64,000 nt of DNA from Ambrosia x helenae (lineage: Eukaryota > Streptophyta > Magnoliopsida > Asterales > Asteraceae): the NCBI GenBank assembly GCA_030844895.1, contig CM061231.1:154161889-154225888 (forward strand), read 5' to 3'. Shown here piece after piece: positions 11,891 to 23,106 of this stretch. The translations under genes were made by a program, and so were the position numbers. How positions within the stretch are numbered: the stretch's first letter is position 1; the number at the start of each line of letters is the position of its first letter. The notes under the pieces are model-generated. The model ran no database searches. It had not been told where the DNA came from and worked only from the letters and a program-made list of their open reading frames with translations.

Positions 11891-12169
11891 GCTGCATTCT
11901 CGCTTCGCTTGCAAGGCTTAGGGGCTGTTTGGTTCACCTCTTAATGATTCATTAAGAGGGAACCTCTTAATCGGACAGAGGTATTTTTGTTTGGCAAGAA
12001 AAAATCCAACCTCCTAATGACTCTCATTCAGAGTTAACCATCCAGACTTTATTCAATGCTGAAAGAAAAAAAAAGACCTCCAAGCCCTTTCCTCATGTCT
12101 GATTCCTTTCTTCCCCAAACCAAAACCAAAACCCTAGATCTTTACCTTCTTCCCCACTTCACCTCTCCT

Positions 12170-12380
12170 CCTCCCTCTCTTCACCGCCACCCCAACCCTC
12201 CTCCTCCCTCTCTTCACCGGCGCCCTAACCCTCATCCTCCTCCTCCTCCCTCTCTTCACCGCAGCCCCAACCCTCTTCCTCCCTCAGCTTCACCGCCGCA
12301 CCACCTCTACTCCTCTTCCCTCAGCTTCAACAACGCAGCACCCCTCCTCCTCCTCCCTTCAGTCTCGCACCACCCTTCTC
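12170..12380 (+). repeat. CT-rich imperfect tandem repeats
   Basis: The unit CCTCCCTCTCTTCACCG with a C-rich tail is repeated about four times with a period of roughly 30-36 bases, then decays into related CT-rich sequence. It lies between the left terminus and the Myb/SANT gene. Read forward it gives a proline/serine-rich frame (12056-12412), which I take as low-complexity and possibly untranslated leader rather than a protein. Confidence 0.55.
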
Positions 12381-12976
12381 TTTCCTCCCTTCAGTCTGGC
12401 ATCACATGTTAGTTTCTTTCTTTTTTTTTCTATTAAACATATATTATTTCTTTTGCTTTATTTTATAATTATTTATAAGTTTTGGTTCTATTAGGTTTTT
12501 TTCTGAATTTGTTTCCGTTTCTTAATTATGTTCTGTTAGTTTTTTTTGTTTTTTTTTCCTGAATTTGGTTATTTGTCTAAATTTGTTATTGATTATGATA
12601 TTAGTTATTTGAATTGGTTTGTGCTTTTAGAAATAGGTTGTTCTATGTTGGATAATTGGTATGTAAAAGATACATTTTTGGCTATGTTGTAGGTTGATTG
12701 TTATTAATCGATCTATGTTGTTTATTGATGCATATTACGGGTTGTTCTATGTTGGATAATTGTTATGAAAAAATATACATGTTTTGGCTATGTTGTATGT
12801 TGATTGTTATTAGTCAATATATGTTGTTTATTGAAACATATTATGGGTTGTTCTATGTTGGATAATTGGCTATGTTCTATGTTGATTGTTATTAGTTGTT
12901 ATATTTGAAATATTGGATAATTGGTATGATTGAGGTGGTTTAAATCCCTAATCTTTAGGAACCAATATCCAAAGAA

Positions 12977-13896
12977 ATGGCGAAAAGGATTAGGATTAAT
13001 TGGAAGCAAGAAGGTGTTGAAAAAACCTTTCTTGAAGCATGTGTTCATGAAGTAACCGTTAATGGACGTGAAGGAAGTAGTCTTAAACAAGCGTCATGGA
13101 AAACTGTAGCTGAAAAATTGAAAACGCAAAACAATTTCATAGTGGACCAACGTCAAATGAAGAATCAGTATGATTTTGTAAAAGGAAAATTTGCAGCTTG
13201 GTTAAAGCTTAAAAACAAAACCGGGAATGTCTATGATCCAATTACAAACACTTTTAACTTGTCAGAAGAAGAGTGGCAAATTGATATGAAGGTATTTGTT
13301 TTATACTAATAATTAGTAGTGGTATATTTCGTTAATGTTATAGTATTTTAAAATATTTCTTCACACAGTCTAACAAGTATGTAGAAGCTTTGAGAAGTGC
13401 GCCACTTGCTTACCCCGAGCTTTGTTGCCAATTGTATGAGGGGTCTACTTCAAATGGGTTTGATAGTTAGGGGCCAAGTTCTACGCTTCCTCATCCTTCT
13501 GAGGAAGTGTATGAACACAATTTGGATGGTATGGATGTCGAATGCACTCAAGTGGATTCCCCAGGTAAAGGTGTTAGTCAGGAGTCAAGTATTCGATCCC
13601 AAAAAAAAAAAGAAAAAGGAGAGAAACGAAAACATAAGGCAACATTAGAGTCAAAGCTCATAGAAGTTGGTGAAGATATTAGCAAGTTGGCAAAGATGAT
13701 GATTGAGAAACAAGCACTTTCTGATGATATGGATGCATGTTTGGCGAAGTTGGAGACATTGGGTTGGGATGAGTCGGATGCGAAATACGAAACAACGCTT
13801 TTGCTTTTTGGTGAGAGGCGTTCACAAGGTATTGACTATATGAATTATTTACGTGGCCAGATTGCTAATCAGTTGCTTTCAAATGATTCAAGTTAA
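12977..13896 (+). pseudogene. Myb/SANT-like protein of a Harbinger element, interrupted
   Basis: Two exons: 12977-13291 and 13369-13896, with a GT-AG intron between. Exon 1 encodes a Myb/SANT-like DNA-binding domain (Myb_DNA-bind_3 type) of about 100 residues: INWKQEGVEKTFLEAC, SSLKQASWKTVAEKL, QMKNQYDFVKGKFAAW. Exon 2 continues with YVEALRSAPLAYPELC, a lysine-rich stretch (KKKEKGEKRKHK) and a coiled-coil-like tail. In PIF/Harbinger systems this second protein helps bring the transposase to DNA. A TAG at 13468-13470 interrupts the frame shortly after the splice, so as read only the DNA-binding half could be made. The start at 12977 is the first ATG ahead of the domain. Confidence 0.82.
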
Positions 13897-14248
13897 AATT
13901 GTATGCAGAGTTGTGTTATTTGTATTTGGGTTTCGTATGTTGTGTTATTTTGTATTTGGATTTTCGTATGTTTCCATGGATGTTAAAGGATTTATGTGTA
14001 ATTTGGATTTTCTATGACGTTTTGTATTTTCCTTTTACAATTTTTCATCAATCTGTACACTATTCAGAACTCTGGCCAAACAGATACATTCATTCGGCAC
14101 ATAATAGTTCAGAGGGGTAAAATAGTCATTCTGCACAGTTATTCAGAGATACAGCCAATCAGCTCTTAATGGTTCAGCACTTACTAGTTCAGAGCCTCTT
14201 ACCCATTCAGACCTCTTACTGATTCAGCACTTGCCAAACAACCCCTTA

Positions 14249-14679
14249 ATAACAAAAAGAGTGCAGACCACTAGTCATGTGATCAGGTGTTACAGATGTC
14301 TTCCTTTTTCTTTTTTTTTGAACGGCAACAAACGTCTTCCATACATAGTCACTTATTTGTTGAAGCATTTCAGGAACCGCAACCCATCTTGAAATCCCAT
14401 CTTGAAAGGTGCTAAAATTCTTTAAATGCATACTTGACAATATTCATTGTCAAGGGAGGAGCCATGGAAGTTTTACTTTCTAAATTCTTATCATTCCCCA
14501 ACGGCATTTCATTTTTTTTTAATTATGTAACGGTCGCATGCTTGGTGACAAAACTCAAGGAAAAAATTCACGCGGTCGCATCACACGATTAACCACTCCC
14601 AGCCAACATGGTGCTTCATGTGTGGACGTTGGTCAGCTTGGTATCACTCGTGAGAAATTATGGACGGGCTAATTACATA
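14249..14679. other. Intergenic, nothing recognised
   Basis: Short segment between two DNA transposons with a T-tract near 14308-14320 and an A/T tract near 14511. No coding frame or terminus is supported. Confidence 0.5.
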
Positions 14680-14687
14680 CTTGAATG

Positions 14688-15282
14688 CAAGGTTGTAAAA
14701 ATCCCGATTAATCGGTGATTAATCGCTAGTCCTCACTTTACTGATTAAATTTGGGATAATCACTCAATTAATCGGTGTCGCGATTAATCACCGATTAATT
14801 GGACCAAATTGGTCCTAGTCGGACCTAAAAGAACTCAAAATTAGGTAAAAATGAATTCGAACGGGTCAAAACTGGAGCAAATCAATCAAGTAAAACAAGT
14901 TCTTATCTCAAAATTGGATGATAATCCATGATTTAGAACCAAAATCGATGAAACTCCATGACCCTAATTGTGTCTGATTGTTCCTTACGATGAAAGAAGA
15001 AATGGGGAGGAAAAAACAAGATATGATGAACGATGGAGGTGATTATGGTTATTTAAGTTTAAGTATTTTAATATTTGACCCCCCCCCCTCCATATTCACT
15101 AGTTTATATTTCACCCCTAAACTTCTAAATTTATACATATAAGGTATAAAGTTAGCATTATATATGTACACATTTGAAAAAACATATATAAAAATCCAAT
15201 CCGATTAATCTCGATTAATCCTGATTAATCCCTAGTCGATACCCCACCAGCCTACTAGTGCTTAGTGAGTTCTACAACACTG
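14688..15282. mobile_element. hAT-type MITE
   Basis: Flanked by a perfect 8-bp duplication CTTGAATG (14680-14687 and 15283-15290), the size made by hAT transposases. The ends are short imperfect inverted repeats, CAAGGTTGTAAAAA and, read inward from the right, CAGTGTTGTAGAA. Both subterminal zones carry many copies of CGATTAATC in direct and inverted order, the usual arrangement of transposase binding sites. There is no coding capacity. A C-tract lies at about 15079. Confidence 0.85.
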
Positions 15283-15290
15283 CTTGAATG

Positions 15291-16518
15291 TCTAAACCTT
15301 GCAAGATTTATACCCATATTTTAAGAACAAACACATGTTCTTAAATCTTAACTACCTTTATCATGATTAACTGGTGGGGAACCCGCGCGTTACTGCGGGG
15401 AGACAATTTGTAGTGCGATACTCGTTAGTGTTAGTTTATCGATCATCTCATGATATATTGTGTGGTATTTGATTTTAAAGGTGTGCTACATATAGTAAAT
15501 ATATTGTTAATGGATTTTATTTTTAAGATGGTTCTTGGACTTGTAGAAAATAAATATAAATAAACTATTAATTTAGGTAACAAACTACTAACCTTGGTTG
15601 AGAAGACAAAAAAGAATTATGTCATGTTGTCATTACCGGTAAATATCATATTGTCATTACTGGTAATATTGTTTTTATATGTTTATAAAACTTTATGAGT
15701 AACTTTTAAGAGTAAATTGCCAAATTCATCCCTGGGGTATAACCAAATTTGCTAAATCCATCCAAAATAAGTTTTTTTTTCTCACCTGAACCCTTCGGGT
15801 TCATGTTTAAATGCCAAATCAATCCAAAAAGTAAACCCAGTTAACTTGATTAGTTAAATAGGGGCTAATATGGTCATTTTACTTGTTAAATGAAGGGCAG
15901 ATCGGTAAAGTTACTATATTTAATTTACTATATTTAAAATTTTTTTTGTTTTTTTAAATGAAGTGGAACCCACCATTCACCTCCTTCTTTACCTTTCACC
16001 CACCTCCTTCTTCACCTTTCACCACCACCACTAACCACCATCTCCCCCACCGTCACCTATAATCTCAACGCGGAAAACATGAAACCCGACCCGACTCACT
16101 CTCGTAGACACCCATTATTGCAAATCAGCTTCGTTTTTTAACACATGGGAAACAAGAAATACAGATTGGTTGTCCAACAGACGTGAAGCCTGTCGCTCAT
16201 TTTGGATGCGAACGGACAGGCCCAAGAATCTCCCACTTGGGTATGTTTCATGTTTGTTTCTCACCATTGATCCTTGTGGTGTAAATGATTCGTTAGCTTT
16301 TATAATTTGAAAATGAGAATTTGATCTTTTATCTCTTGGATTCAGATAGAAAGGGTTTAGTACACCTGCACAATGTCAACTTTCATTGTCAAACTTATTA
16401 GAAGCCCCAACACCCTCCGACCACCTGTATCTTGACCACCGGCCACCACTCACCTTCCATTCCATCACCCTCACTGCCGGACAACCAGCACCACTAAATA
16501 CCATCATTTACCCACCCT
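15291..16518. other. Non-coding; probable decayed Helitron end and MULE-like end
   Basis: At 15371-15400 a hairpin (CCCGCGCG/TGCGGGG) sits 10 bases from CTGG, which on the minus strand resembles a Helitron 3' end with a mutated CTAG. The following bases resemble those inside the Helitron end at 42331 (CAATTTG, GCG, TACTCGT). At about 15713-15840 the sequence AGTAAATTGCCAAATTCATCC resembles a Mutator-like terminus; no partner was found. The rest is CCACC-rich with no gene. Confidence 0.4.
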
Positions 16519-16523
16519 AAACC

Positions 16524-16856
16524 TATTAATAATAGTAACTCAAACTAAGCTGAATAAGTTATGTACGTGCATGGGTGAGTTTGTTATGATATGGTTGACA
16601 TGCACGTGGGCAGATTTGAAGGCCATTCTGTTGAGCAACGTTCTCTTCTTTGAAGTTTGAATAAAGTTGTTGAAGATCCTTATTTTCAGCACATAGTTAG
16701 TAGTTCAGTTGTGTTTCTTTTCTTTAAATAGCAATGCATCTCGTTGTTTGTTCTTGTACCTCATTTTGATAATAATAATAATAGAAGTGAATCTTTGGCC
16801 TTCAATACTTTCTTGTTTGTTCTTGTTTTTGTGTATTCAAGTTCTGATATCCAACA
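16524..16856 (+). repeat. 5' LTR of the copia element
   Basis: 333 bases from TATTAATAATAG to ATCCAACA. It contains a likely core promoter (TTTAAATAG near 16722) and a five-unit TAA/ATA run near 16770-16785. It is followed directly by the primer binding site. Confidence 0.95.
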
Positions 16857-16859
16857 TTG

Positions 16860-16871
16860 TGGTATCAGAGC
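16860..16871 (+). promoter_or_regulatory. Primer binding site
   Basis: TGGTATCAGAGC lies three bases after the 5' LTR. It is complementary to the 3' end of plant initiator methionine tRNA, the usual primer of copia reverse transcription. Confidence 0.93.
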
Positions 16872-16917
16872 AAGGTGCTCATATTCATCTTTCGTATCAA
16901 GGTAGTTCACTTCTATT

Positions 16918-19900
16918 ATGGCTGATAAGTCCCAATCCACTCTAAACAATCAAGTAATTCCAGTGTTCAAAGGTGAAGGGTATGAACATTGGAGTATACG
17001 TATGAAGACAATTCTAAAGTCACAAGATCTATGGGAACTTGTGGATGCTGGTATAACTGGGGTTGGTAATGATCAGGCTGGACTTCGTGAGGCACAGAAG
17101 GGGGATGCAAAGGCTATGGCTGTGATTCAACAAGGGGTTCATGACCTCTTGTTCTCCAGAATTGCAGGAGCCAGTACTTCGAAGGAAACATGGGAGATAC
17201 TCATGATGGAGTATCAAGGAGATTCTCAGGTTCAAAGTGTGAAGTTACAAGGGCTTAGAAGGGAGCTTGAAAATCCGTCAATGAATGATGGTGAGTCTGT
17301 TGGGGACTATTTCTCACGTGTCATGGGGATAGTCAGTCAACAGAGAGCCTATGGAGAAGAAGTGACAGATCAAAAGGTGGTTGAAAAGATTTTGAGAAGC
17401 TTATCACCAAAGTTTGACTATATTGTGCCTTCTATTGAAGTGTCCTATAATTTAACAATTTTAACACCTGTCAAACTTATGGGATCACTTCAATCTCAGG
17501 AGGCAAGATTGAATGGCAGGAGTGTTGGATTGAAGACACCAGAAAAGAGTGATGAGCAGGCTCTTCAAGTGATGCAACCACAGGCTAGAAGATCCCTGAA
17601 TGATCAGTTCAATAGGAGAGGAAGAGGATCATACAGAAGTAGAGGAAGAGGACGTGGCATGGACAGGAATAGAGGTCCGCAGTGCTTTCAATGCCAGAGA
17701 TATGGGCATTTGAAGAAGGATTGCTGGTATGCTGATGAGGCTCAAGCTAACATTGCTGCTGATCAAGAAGATGATGAACAAAGTGATGATCAACATTTAT
17801 TTTTGGCCTGTATTGATGACTTTGTTGCTGATGAACAAAACTTTGCCTTAATGGCAAATTCTGGTGAAGGCTCTAACTCCTTATGGTTCATAGACTCAGG
17901 CTGCTCTAACCATATGACAGGTTCTAAGGAGATTTTCACTACTTTAGATGAGACATACAAGTTGAATGTCAAGCTTGGAGATAAGAAAGACATTGTTGTT
18001 GCAGGAAGAGGAGAAATCAAAATACCCACTGGTAATGGTCAGTTTAAATACTTAGCTGATGTTTACTATGCTCCTAAATTAGAATATAATTTATTAAGTG
18101 TGGGTCGACTGATGAGAAAGGGGTATGCTTTGTATTTTGAAGATGAGGCATGTACCATAAAGAATAAAGTGACTAACACTATTTTGATGAAAGTAGAATT
18201 AGCCAGGAACAATATGTTTTTGCTTGATGCTTCACAAGCTTGCAGTTCAGGTGAAAAAAAAGATAAGGAGACTATACTATGCATGAAAGGTTTGGTCATC
18301 TGAATTATAAAGGGCTTCAGCAGTTGGCTGACAAAAGAATGGTTCATGGTTTACCCAACAAAAAGAAAGTTGAAAGTTGTGAAAGCTGCATTTTGGGGAA
18401 ACAAACCAGGCCAACCTTTCAGTCTAGAACATGGAGGGCATCTAAAAAGTTGGAGCTAGTCCATTCTGATGTGTGTGGTCCCTTTCAAGTAAGTAGCCTT
18501 GGTGGTAGTAAGTACTATTTGCTCTTTATTGATGATTTTTCTCGTATGTGTTGGATTTATTTTCTTGAAAGAAAGTCAGAAGTATTACAGAAGTTCAAAG
18601 CCTTCAAGGCCATGATTGAAAAACAAAGTGACTGCTATATCAAAACCTTAAGAACAGATAGAGGAGGAGAGTATTGTTCTAAGGAATTTGATTTGTTTTG
18701 TGAAGAGCAGGGTATCAAGAAGGAGTTGACAGCACCCTATTCTCCTGAACATAATGGGGGTAGCTGAGAGAAAGAATAGAACCATTATGGGCCTGGTTAG
18801 AAGCATGTTGAAGGCTAGAAATGTGCCAAATTATTTTTGGGCAGAAGCAGCAGCCACTGCTGTTGCTATACTTAATATGGGACCTACCAAGGCTCTTACA
18901 AATCAAACCCCTTCAGAGGTTTGGACATCCAAAAGGCCTTCAGTTCATCACTTGAGGGTATTTGGATGTGTTGCCTATGCAACAACTCATGGCCCTTCCA
19001 GAAGAAAGTTGGATGATAGAGGTGAAAAGTGTATAATGGTTGGTTATTTAGGTCTTGATAATTACAGATTGTATAATCCAGTCACAAAGAAGGTCATTAC
19101 AAGAAAGGAGCCTAAGTTCTTGGAAGAAGAAAAGTGGACATGGAATCATGTTTCAGCTGATGTTAATTATCAGCTGATTTATGAGGAAGATGCTGGCAAT
19201 CAAGTTACTGAAGAAGTTACTAATGATCATACTATTAATTCTTCTGATATTGCAGGTCCTAGTAATTATCAAGGCCCAACTGAACCTGGTACTCCAAGCT
19301 CACAGCAGTCAAGTACAACTTCTTCACCTAAGAAGTACAAGAGTTTGGAAGAAGTATATGCTGATTGTCCCAAGAAGTACAAAAGTTTGCAAGAAGTTTA
19401 TGTTGCCTGTCAATTTGCTCTATCAGCTGCTGATCCTGTTACTTATGATGAAGCTATATCCAAGAATGAGTGGCAGCAGGCTATGAATGAAGAGATAGAT
19501 GCAATCAATAAAAATCAAACATGGAGTCTTGTAGATTTGCCTGAGAACAAGAACATTGTTGATCTCAAGTGGTTATACAAGATCAAGGTGGGACCTGATG
19601 GGAATGTGTTGAAGTATAAATAAAGATTAGTGGCCAGAGGTTTCTCACAAAAGAAGGGTATAGACTATGAAGAAACCTTTGCTCCTGTGGCAAGGTTTGA
19701 AACTATTAGACTAATCATTGCAGTTGCAGCTCATTTGGGATGGATTGTTCACCAGCTTGATGTTAAATCAGCTTTTCTGAATGGTGATCTTAATGAAGAA
19801 ATATATGTATGTCAACCTGAGGGTTACATTTGTTCTGGCCAAGAGAATAAAGTGTACAGGCTGCATAAAGCCCTCTATGGTTTGAAACAGGCTCCACGAG

Positions 19901-21002
19901 CCTGGTATGCTAAAATAGATTCTTATTTTGCAGATCAAGGGTACACAAGAAGCATCAATGAGCCTACAATGTATGTGAAGAAAGTTAAAGCAGATTTGAT
20001 ATATGTTTGCTTGTATGTAGATGGCATTATCTATACAAGTTCAAGCATGACTTTGATGAGTGAATTCAAGGTTGGCATGATGAAAATGTTTGAAATGACT
20101 GACTTGGGTATGTTAACCTTATTCTTGGGTCTAGAAGTGCATCAAACAATGGATGGTGTATTTCTAGGACAAGAAAGGTATGCACAGAATTTGATTGATA
20201 AATTTGGAATGAAAGGGTGCAGGGTTGAAGAAACTCCTATGAACACCAATGAAAAGTTACAGTTGGATGATGGTGCCAAGGCAGTGGATGGGTTCATGTA
20301 TAGAAGTCTCATTGGTGGTCTTTTGTACTTGTGTAACTCAAGGCCTGATATTCTATATGTTGTCAGTGTATTGGCTCGTTTTATGCAAAAGCCTTCAGTG
20401 TTACATCTTGGTGCAGCTAAAAGAGTGCTAAGGTATGTTGCTGGTACAGTTAATTATGGTATGTGGTATGGCAAAGATACAAAGAAAATGGGAATTGTGT
20501 TGGTTGGACACTCTGATAGTGATTGGCCAGTTCCATAGATGACAGGAAAAATGTGTATGCACACACATTTACTCTGGGTTATGATGCTATAACATGGAGT
20601 TCTAAAAAGCAGAATATTGTGGCTCTTTCAAGCACTGAAGCAGAATATGTAGCTGCCACTGATGCTGCTTGTCAAGCAGTTTGGTTAAGGAGAATGTTGG
20701 CTGATATGGAATTAACTCAAGAAGATGCTACTGTTATCAACTGTGACAATAGTTCAGCTATTTGTATTACCAAGAATCCTGCACTACACAGCCGTTCAAA
20801 GCATATTGAGTTAAGGTTCCATTTTATTAGAGATCTAGTTATGAAGGAGCAAGTCAAGTTAGTGTTTTGTAGTACACATGATCAAACAGCAGATGTGTTA
20901 ACTAAAGCACTTCCAAGTGAGAAGTTCAAGATGTTCAGAAGGAAGTTGGGAGTGCATAAGTTTGAAATATGGGAGGGTATTAATAATAGTAACTCAAACT
21001 AA
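16918..21002 (+). pseudogene. Copia gag-pol polyprotein, four breaks
   Basis: Gag starts at 16918 (MADKSQSTLN) and has a CCHC zinc knuckle CFQCQRYGHLKKDC. Protease shows WFIDSGCSNHMTG. The pre-integrase zinc domain and integrase core follow (LELVHSDVCGPF, then TDRGGEYCS). Reverse transcriptase runs from ARGFSQKKGIDYEETFAPVA through LDVKSAFLNG; its YVDD box reads YVDG (20014-20025), losing a catalytic aspartate. RNase H contains STEAEYVA and DNSSAI, and the protein ends LPSEKFKMFRRKLG. Frame changes near 18284, 18758 and 20527 are each explained by one base in a short G run. An in-frame TAA lies at 19621-19623. The element cannot make an active polyprotein as read. Confidence 0.95.
20971..20977 (+). 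promoter_or_regulatory. Polypurine tract
   Basis: GGGAGGG immediately precedes the 3' LTR, the expected plus-strand primer of reverse transcription. Confidence 0.85.
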
Positions 21003-21222
21003 GCTGAATAAGTTATGTACGTGCATGGGTGAGTTTGTTATGATATGGTTGACATGCACGTGGGCAGATTTGAAGGCCATTCTATTGAGAAACGTTCTCT
21101 TCTTTGAAGTTTGAATAAAGTTGTTGAAGATCCTTATTTTCAGCACATAGTTAGTAGTTCAGTTGTGTTTCTTTTCTTTAAATAGCAATGCATCTCGTTG
21201 TTTGTTCTTGTACCTCATTTTG

Positions 21223-21276
<54 letters not shown>

Positions 21277-21349
21277 GAAGTGAATCTTTGGCCTTCAATA
21301 CTTTCTTGTTTGTTCTTGCTTTTGTGTATTCAAGTTCTGATATCCAACA
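20978..21349 (+). repeat. 3' LTR of the copia element
   Basis: 372 bases, 39 more than the 5' LTR; the excess is accounted for by an expanded TAA microsatellite at 21226-21275 (about 16 units). Otherwise three substitutions were seen between the two. Confidence 0.95.
21226..21275 (+). repeat. (TAA)n microsatellite inside the 3' LTR
   Basis: About 16 uninterrupted TAA/ATA units; the homologous site in the 5' LTR has about four to five. Confidence 0.95.
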
Positions 21350-21354
21350 AAACC

Positions 21355-23106
21355 TACCCATTCAACGCTGTTCCAAACCCACTATCAACAACCCTTCCTC
21401 TACGTTATTGAACCTAAACAGAACCAGTGAAACCGACACTAACCAGATCGGACCAAACAAAGCTTCCTTTGGGCAGCCTTGCCTCTTATGGTCATTCCGC
21501 CGCTGCCACTGTTTCAATAACGAAACAAAGCTGCTCAAAATAAATAAGTAAACGAAATAGCCGTCATTATGGAAATATGTAAACAAAGCTTTGTTTGCCT
21601 CATAGTAAAGTTGGTGATCACATTGAATATAATTTTTTTTATAGATTTCCATTGGGTAACTTGATTCATCTCACATTGAATATGATCTCATTAACTGTTG
21701 TCCCCTCCATTTTACCAACAATATTAATAAATATTTTGATATCTTTATTCATCTCTACCTTCTAAATTAAAAAAATCAAAACATTTCAAGTTCCAGATGA
21801 ACCAGACTGGAATTCAATTTTTTAATAAAATCTCAATTACTAATTCATTCATTTTGGGTAAAAGAACAATAGACTTTTAAAGAATAATAATAGTATTTGA
21901 GATTAACAATAAAAGAGAAACGCGGACCATTAAAATCGTTAGCCTCCGTTTGCAATACTTACGTAACCAAGCAACCCCCACCCCATCACCTTCTATGCTC
22001 AAATTATGATTAGCAACCAATCATGGGAACATATTATGCTCCTAAAATTTTGATTGATTATTATATAGCTATAATAAAATAATATTTTTTTATCTAAATC
22101 CTACTATACAAAAATCATTAAAAAAATTATAACATAAGCCAATTTTGTGCGGGAACTAAGGTGGGTTTGAATAAAAAAGGTAATCTAAAATTGAATAAAA
22201 AATTTACACAAATCATGTAAACGTGCCTGAAATTGTTCTTTTGTATTTTATGAATATACCTCATAAAGAAAAAGGTATGTATTTATTACTTGAATTGTGA
22301 ATGGAGATGGATTAGACTGATTGTGATTTCTAGTCACGTTTGATTCCAGTGGCTATAACAGCAACAGACATAAAACATTTATATTTTTTTCATTGTTCTG
22401 CAAACGTAGTGGCACAGGGCGAGGTTAGACTATAGATTTAAAGTGAAAAAAAAAAAGAAGAGCAACAAGAAAACTCGTGCTAATAACGTGTTGGAAAATA
22501 ACAATCTAGCAACAACCAACATACAAGTTATATAAAAATGAGAAAAAGACTCTAGACATCATGTATGGAAAGAAAGAAAGAATGAAGGAAGAGAGAACTT
22601 TATTCATTGATATGTTTCATATACCAAATAAAAGACCACTATTTCTAAGCCTATAAACATTGAAAGATATGTAAATTGTGTATGTGAAGAGTCACCGCAT
22701 TATTTAAATAACAAATACATGACCACTATTAATAAGACCTTTCAAATACCGAAGTTAATTTCCTCATCAATTTTATAATCATGTTTAAATTAATTTCTTC
22801 AACAATTAATATTTAGGTAGAAAGACAATTTTACCCCCTAAGCAATAAATGTTGTATTTACTTAAATTTTGCGGGTATCATTCCCTCATGCTTTATAATA
22901 TAATATATATAGATATTACTTGTAAGGTAAAAATATATAAAAGTTCTTTTAAGGATTTAATACAACCAATAAAATTTCTTTTGATGTAATCGATCTCTTG
23001 TAATCGGGTCATGTTTTTTTTTTGGTGTTCTTGGTGTTGTACCTTTTCTAGCTCCTTGCTGGGTCTATATATTTATATATATAGTTTTTACCGTTCAAAA
23101 AACATA
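21355..23106. other. Intergenic, nothing recognised
   Basis: No gene or element terminus can be supported. The first 150 bases continue the pre-insertion flank of the copia element. A purine tract is at 22446-22462 and AT-rich sequence dominates. Minus-strand frames here are short and without motifs. Confidence 0.5.

Larger units (their letters stand above)
11921..14245 (+). mobile_element. PIF/Harbinger element carrying only a Myb/SANT gene
   Basis: Terminal inverted repeats GGGGCTGTTTGG (left) and CCAAACAACCCC (right, one mismatch) are flanked by TTA on both sides (11918-11920 and 14246-14248), the target duplication of PIF/Harbinger transposons. The subterminal zones repeat CTCTTA and ATTCAG motifs in both orientations. 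Inside is one gene, a Myb/SANT-like protein (12977-13896). The DDE transposase that autonomous family members also carry is absent, so movement would need a helper element. Confidence 0.85.
16524..21349 (+). mobile_element. Full-length Ty1/copia retrotransposon, 4.83 kb
   Basis: Two LTRs (16524-16856 and 20978-21349) bound an internal region with primer site, gag-pol and polypurine tract. The element is flanked by a 5-bp duplication AAACC (16519-16523 and 21350-21354). By direct comparison the LTRs differ at three substitutions plus the length of one TAA microsatellite, so insertion was recent. Gag-pol order is gag, protease, integrase, reverse transcriptase, RNase H, which defines the copia superfamily. 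Both LTRs begin TATTAATAATAG, not TG, while the end is the normal CA. Confidence 0.97.

Noticed and set aside
12056..12412. Proline-rich ORF of 118 codons
   Set aside because: It is the translation of CT-rich tandem repeats (CCTCCCTCTCTTCACCG); no domain, and it lies between a transposon terminus and its gene.
19181..19486. ORF of 101 codons within copia pol
   Set aside because: Shadow frame of the integrase-RT linker, which is read in another frame.
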